This document shows, one piece after another, positions 61,905-64,000 of a stretch of 64,000 bases of DNA. This stretch comes from Sulfuricurvum sp. 17-40-25. GTDB taxonomy: Bacteria > Campylobacterota > Campylobacteria > Campylobacterales > Sulfurimonadaceae. Both the position numbers and the translations under genes were made by a program. Location of the stretch: NCBI GenBank assembly GCA_002282015.1, contig NCIJ01000002.1, positions 186,001 through 250,000 of the forward strand, in the 5' to 3' direction. Below the pieces are notes generated by a model. The model worked only from the letters and a program-made list of their open reading frames with translations, searched no databases and was not told where the DNA came from. Positions within the stretch are counted from its first letter, which is position 1. Each line of letters opens with the position of its first letter.

Positions 61905-61920
61905 CCAAACGATTGTTTGG
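61905..61920. promoter_or_regulatory. TetR operator over the tetR leader
   Basis: CCAAAC-GATT-GTTTGG, a 6-bp inverted repeat with 4-base centre. It overlaps the region just upstream of the ATG at 61896, in good position for autorepression. Shares the CAAAC-N4-GTTTG core with 61306-61319. Confidence 0.8.
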
Positions 61921-61985
61921 GAAAATAATACACTATTAAAAATAAGTTGTCAATAGTGTTGTCATAAGAGTTAGAATAAATTTAG

Positions 61986-62095
61986 TTAATCATTTTCTGT
62001 AGCTGGTATCCAACGATACTCCAAGATCTTTGGCAACATCACGCGGAGGAACACCGCTGGCAAGCAGCTTTTACGAATCGTTGTAGAGTAGAAAA
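61986..62095 (-). pseudogene. Decayed serine recombinase (resolvase/invertase) C-terminal fragment
   Basis: Minus-strand reading in shifting frames gives IRK, then KLLASGVPPRDVAKDLGVS, then YRWIPATEND and a TAA at 61986-61988. This is the C-terminal helix-turn-helix of Hin/Pin-type recombinases, normally written ...LLASGVPPRDVAKNLGVSIPTLYRWVPA. The SxPTL stretch is deleted with a frameshift, and another shift lies at the left of LLASG. No catalytic domain is present. A trace of an old mobile element or inversion system. Confidence 0.7.
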
Positions 62096-62137
62096 ATAAA
62101 GAAGATATGGTCGCACAACGCGCCAAGCGTAGACTGC

Positions 62138-62530
62138 TTACTTATTACCCGGAATAATTTTGTATTCTACAAGGATATACGTCACATCATTAGCATGTAA
62201 CTCATCTATTATTTTATAATTTTGAATCTGTCGTTTCGTAAGAATCGTAATGTGCTGATCTACCTGAGTCGAAGTAATCTCACTGCTTTTGTGCACAGAG
62301 GTAATTGAGCGTACATTGCTTTGTAGCTGTGTTGAAATATCGTTAAGTGCTTTGCTCTTTGCTTCTAAAAAATTCCTGCCACTCCCCACACCATAAACAT
62401 TTGATTCAGTCATTAGAGGATGTTCAAGTACATAAACCGGAAGTGGATTTTGTGACTTTAACCAATTAAAAGGCCAAAATCCATACAGACTCTGGAAGCT
62501 GATCATTAAAAGCAAAAAATATTTCCCCAC
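62138..62530 (-). CDS. LPP20-like envelope protein
   Basis: 130 residues. Signal peptide (MGKYFLLLMISFQSLYGF region) and an LPP20-like domain: VYGVGSGRNFLEAKSKALND, ISTQLQSNVRSITSVHKSSE, YKIIDELHANDVTYILVEYKI. No lipobox cysteine. Starts with GTG at 62530, with GGAG 6 bases upstream. Last gene of the lipoprotein operon that enters the window from the right, 12 bases after the 300-residue lipoprotein. Confidence 0.7.
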   Translation of the reverse strand: MGKYFLLLMISFQSLYGFWPFNWLKSQNPLPVYVLEHPLMTESNVYGVGSGRNFLEAKSKALNDISTQLQSNVRSITSVHKSSEITSTQVDQHITILTKRQIQNYKIIDELHANDVTYILVEYKIIPGNK

Positions 62531-62542
62531 GCCCTACTCCAA

Positions 62543-63445
62543 TTAATATCTGGGACGAATAATATCGCCCACCTCTATTGCACTGTTGTGGTCTTCGTCA
62601 TCCATCATCATCCATGCATACCGAGGTGTTATTTGATCTGACACTGTTGCGGTTCCAATACGTACTTTATTCGTTATTATTTTACCATCGACCTCATCTT
62701 TAAAGACAAGTTCTTTAGAAACCAGCAGTTTATCCCCTTCCTTTAAGCCTTCATTTGTCCCCATGTTAACCATAAAAATAAATTCCTCATCATTTTCGAT
62801 GGAAACTTTTTTACTAATAACTAATCCTTCTGGTCCTACTTCATTAGCAATTTGTTTCAAAAGTTTTGTAAGGGTACCTTGTAATGATTGGACATATTTA
62901 GACCGCCCTACCTCTGATTTGTAGTTACTGATGACTCTATAACTTGGCGTATTATCCGCTTGAAAAAACTTTTTTTGCCCATCAGGAGTAGTAAGCTCAG
63001 CTACTACAGCTGTATTAACAAAATAGATCCAATAAGGATCTGTATAGTAACTCTCATCTTTGATTACTAAACCATTATCTGTCTTAATCTTCCGTAATTT
63101 TTTAACATATTTAGAAGGGGTAAATTTTGATTCAGAGCTTAGATTATGAAGAGTCAATTTTAATTTATAAGAACCGTTTTGATCGAGTTTAAATACTTTT
63201 TTTTCATCATTATATGCAAGAAAATAATCCCGCATCGTAAGCGTAAAATCACTCCATCCATTTGATTCTATTTTTACATTGGCATTAAGATCAGGATGGA
63301 TTACCTTGTAATTTTCTTTATTATTGTCTAAAATATTGATAGATGAGATATCCTTATATTTATACAAATCAACCTTCGTCGTTGCACATCCGCTTAACAA
63401 CAAAAGTGTTCCTGAAAGTATATAAAGGCTATTTAGCTGTTTCAC
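62543..63445 (-). CDS. Lipoprotein with FlgT-like C-terminal domain
   Basis: 300 residues. Lipobox LLLSGC (Cys near 19). Mature N-terminal part is beta-rich with no recognised motif; the last 90 residues (MVNMGTNEGLKEGDKLLVSK, RIGTATVSDQITPRYAWMMM, AIEVGDIIRPRY) resemble the GLKxGD...VGDxVR repeat of FlgT/LpoB-associated proteins. Start GTG at 63445 with GGAG upstream overlaps the upstream small lipoprotein gene by 17 bases. Probably outer-membrane, part of the flagellar base or cell-wall machinery. Confidence 0.65.
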   Translation of the reverse strand: MKQLNSLYILSGTLLLLSGCATTKVDLYKYKDISSINILDNNKENYKVIHPDLNANVKIESNGWSDFTLTMRDYFLAYNDEKKVFKLDQNGSYKLKLTLHNLSSESKFTPSKYVKKLRKIKTDNGLVIKDESYYTDPYWIYFVNTAVVAELTTPDGQKKFFQADNTPSYRVISNYKSEVGRSKYVQSLQGTLTKLLKQIANEVGPEGLVISKKVSIENDEEFIFMVNMGTNEGLKEGDKLLVSKELVFKDEVDGKIITNKVRIGTATVSDQITPRYAWMMMDDEDHNSAIEVGDIIRPRY

Positions 63446-63557
63446 GATCCAGTTCTCCCATCGTCTTATCCATCATCACGGCATTAGGATTTGCAGGATG
63501 AGAACTGCATCCCATGACCGACAAAGCTATCAAAATCACAAGGGCTACTGTCTTCAT
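63429..63557 (-). CDS. 42-residue lipoprotein
   Basis: ATG at 63557 shares TAATG with the preceding LPP20-like stop. MKTVALVILIALSVMGCSSH gives a short signal peptide with lipobox SVMGC (Cys17); the mature peptide of 26 residues (PANPNAVMMDKTMGELDRET) carries no known motif. Too short for usual gene-calling, but both overlaps argue that it is translated. Confidence 0.75.
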   Translation of the reverse strand: MKTVALVILIALSVMGCSSHPANPNAVMMDKTMGELDRETAK

Positions 63558-64000
63558 TATTTTTTACCCTCGCCATCGAGTTCTTTCCACACTTGGGTCG
63601 CTTGAAACTTGTGCCACAGTGCTTCTTGGTTGTTAAACGATGATTGTACGCTTGATTTGATCTGCTGATCGACAATTGTCGCATCCAATGCGTACAGAGT
63701 GTAGAGGACTCCAGTATCTTTATCTAAAAAGAGTTTCTTTTGCTGAGACTGTCTCAAGGTCACATCAGAGATCTGCTTTGTAGCGTATTGGACTGCATGA
63801 TCCATTGTCGCATCTTCACCAAGTCCTAGTTCCTGTGTAGCACGTTTGTACATATTTTTGACACGAAGTTCCATCTGGCGCCCTAACTCGTCACGTGCAA
63901 CAGCTGCAGCTTCAATACGTTGCATCTCTATATCCTGTGCTTTATTTGGTTTTGCGGAACCGGATGCTGCATACTTATCACCCAATACTGTCGGTTCTTG
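63557..64000 (-). CDS. LPP20-like protein, C-terminal part (cut by window edge)
   Basis: The frame is open to the window end; 147 residues are visible, ending LDGEGKK. The LPP20-type region AQDIEMQRIEAAAVARDELG, RQMELRVKNMYKRATQELG, KLFLDKDTGVLYTLYALDAT is followed by a helical end. H. pylori Lpp20 and Vibrio/Campylobacter FlgP belong to this family. The N-terminus, which would show a signal peptide or lipobox, is outside. First visible gene of the operon. Confidence 0.7.
   Translation of the reverse strand, partial: QEPTVLGDKYAASGSAKPNKAQDIEMQRIEAAAVARDELGRQMELRVKNMYKRATQELGLGEDATMDHAVQYATKQISDVTLRQSQQKKLFLDKDTGVLYTLYALDATIVDQQIKSSVQSSFNNQEALWHKFQATQVWKELDGEGKK

Overview
The window looks like a chromosomal segment of a free-living, flagellated Campylobacterota (epsilonproteobacterium), most likely of the Sulfuricurvum/Sulfurimonas group. 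This is inferred from gene content and scattered gene order: flagellar genes dispersed rather than clustered, a RibBA with a decayed cyclohydrolase half, single-gene fliP, flgA and cheX-fliN-fliO loci, and LPP20-type lipoproteins. Most genes are short-spaced or overlap by 1-4 bases in long operons, with frequent GTG and TTG starts. Almost everything is core metabolism and envelope biology; the accessory material is mainly in the last 6 kb.

Layout. 1-3.4 kb: the uvrA 5' part and a TauE permease on the minus strand, then cheX-fliN-fliO-like on the plus strand and an ankyrin lipoprotein. 3.4-14.3 kb: one long minus-strand run from gltB through gltD, an inositol-phosphatase-like gene, accD, thiE-like, rlmH, dksA, an unknown membrane protein and a dihydrouridine synthase. 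14.5-19.7 kb: recO, an Rrf2/DUF4395 pair, a repeat-rich coiled-coil protein, trmA and fliP. 19.8-25.5 kb: plus-strand operon glmU-coaBC-uppS-prepilin peptidase-lptF/G-truA. 25.5-30.6 kb: htpG behind a strong promoter and a structured leader, two REP-like hairpins and several small unknown genes. 30.6-39.9 kb: a plus-strand run with parvulin, a frameshifted bile-acid-symporter-type gene, flgA, ubiX, coaD, tmk, hisS, a membrane-anchored glutamate-synthase-like protein, speA and cysE.

39.9-42.7 kb carries an envelope cluster (COG3014-like protein, YcfL-like and LpoB-like lipoproteins, glycine-zipper protein), followed by ribBA and a tRNA-Gln/tRNA-fMet pair under a perfect consensus promoter. 44.2-50.7 kb holds a rhodanese and a minus-strand run with HerA-like ATPase, alanine dehydrogenase, two hydrolases, a HemF-like oxidase and a methyltransferase. 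50.8-57.8 kb has an HlyD/ABC/permease exporter, a flavoprotein, a polysaccharide deacetylase, and a divergent GDPD/GlpD pair for glycerophosphodiester use. 57.8-64 kb is the most accessory part: a BrnT-like toxin-antitoxin pair, a helicase-derived protein with two kinds of tandem repeat, a TetR-controlled HPP/haem-oxygenase-fold operon with two matching operators, a decayed serine recombinase, and an LPP20/lipoprotein operon cut by the window end.

The strongest leads for something new are the helicase-derived repeat protein at 58.5 kb and the TetR-operator unit at 60-62 kb. I did not find a clear multi-gene defence system, CRISPR array, prophage or intact insertion sequence.
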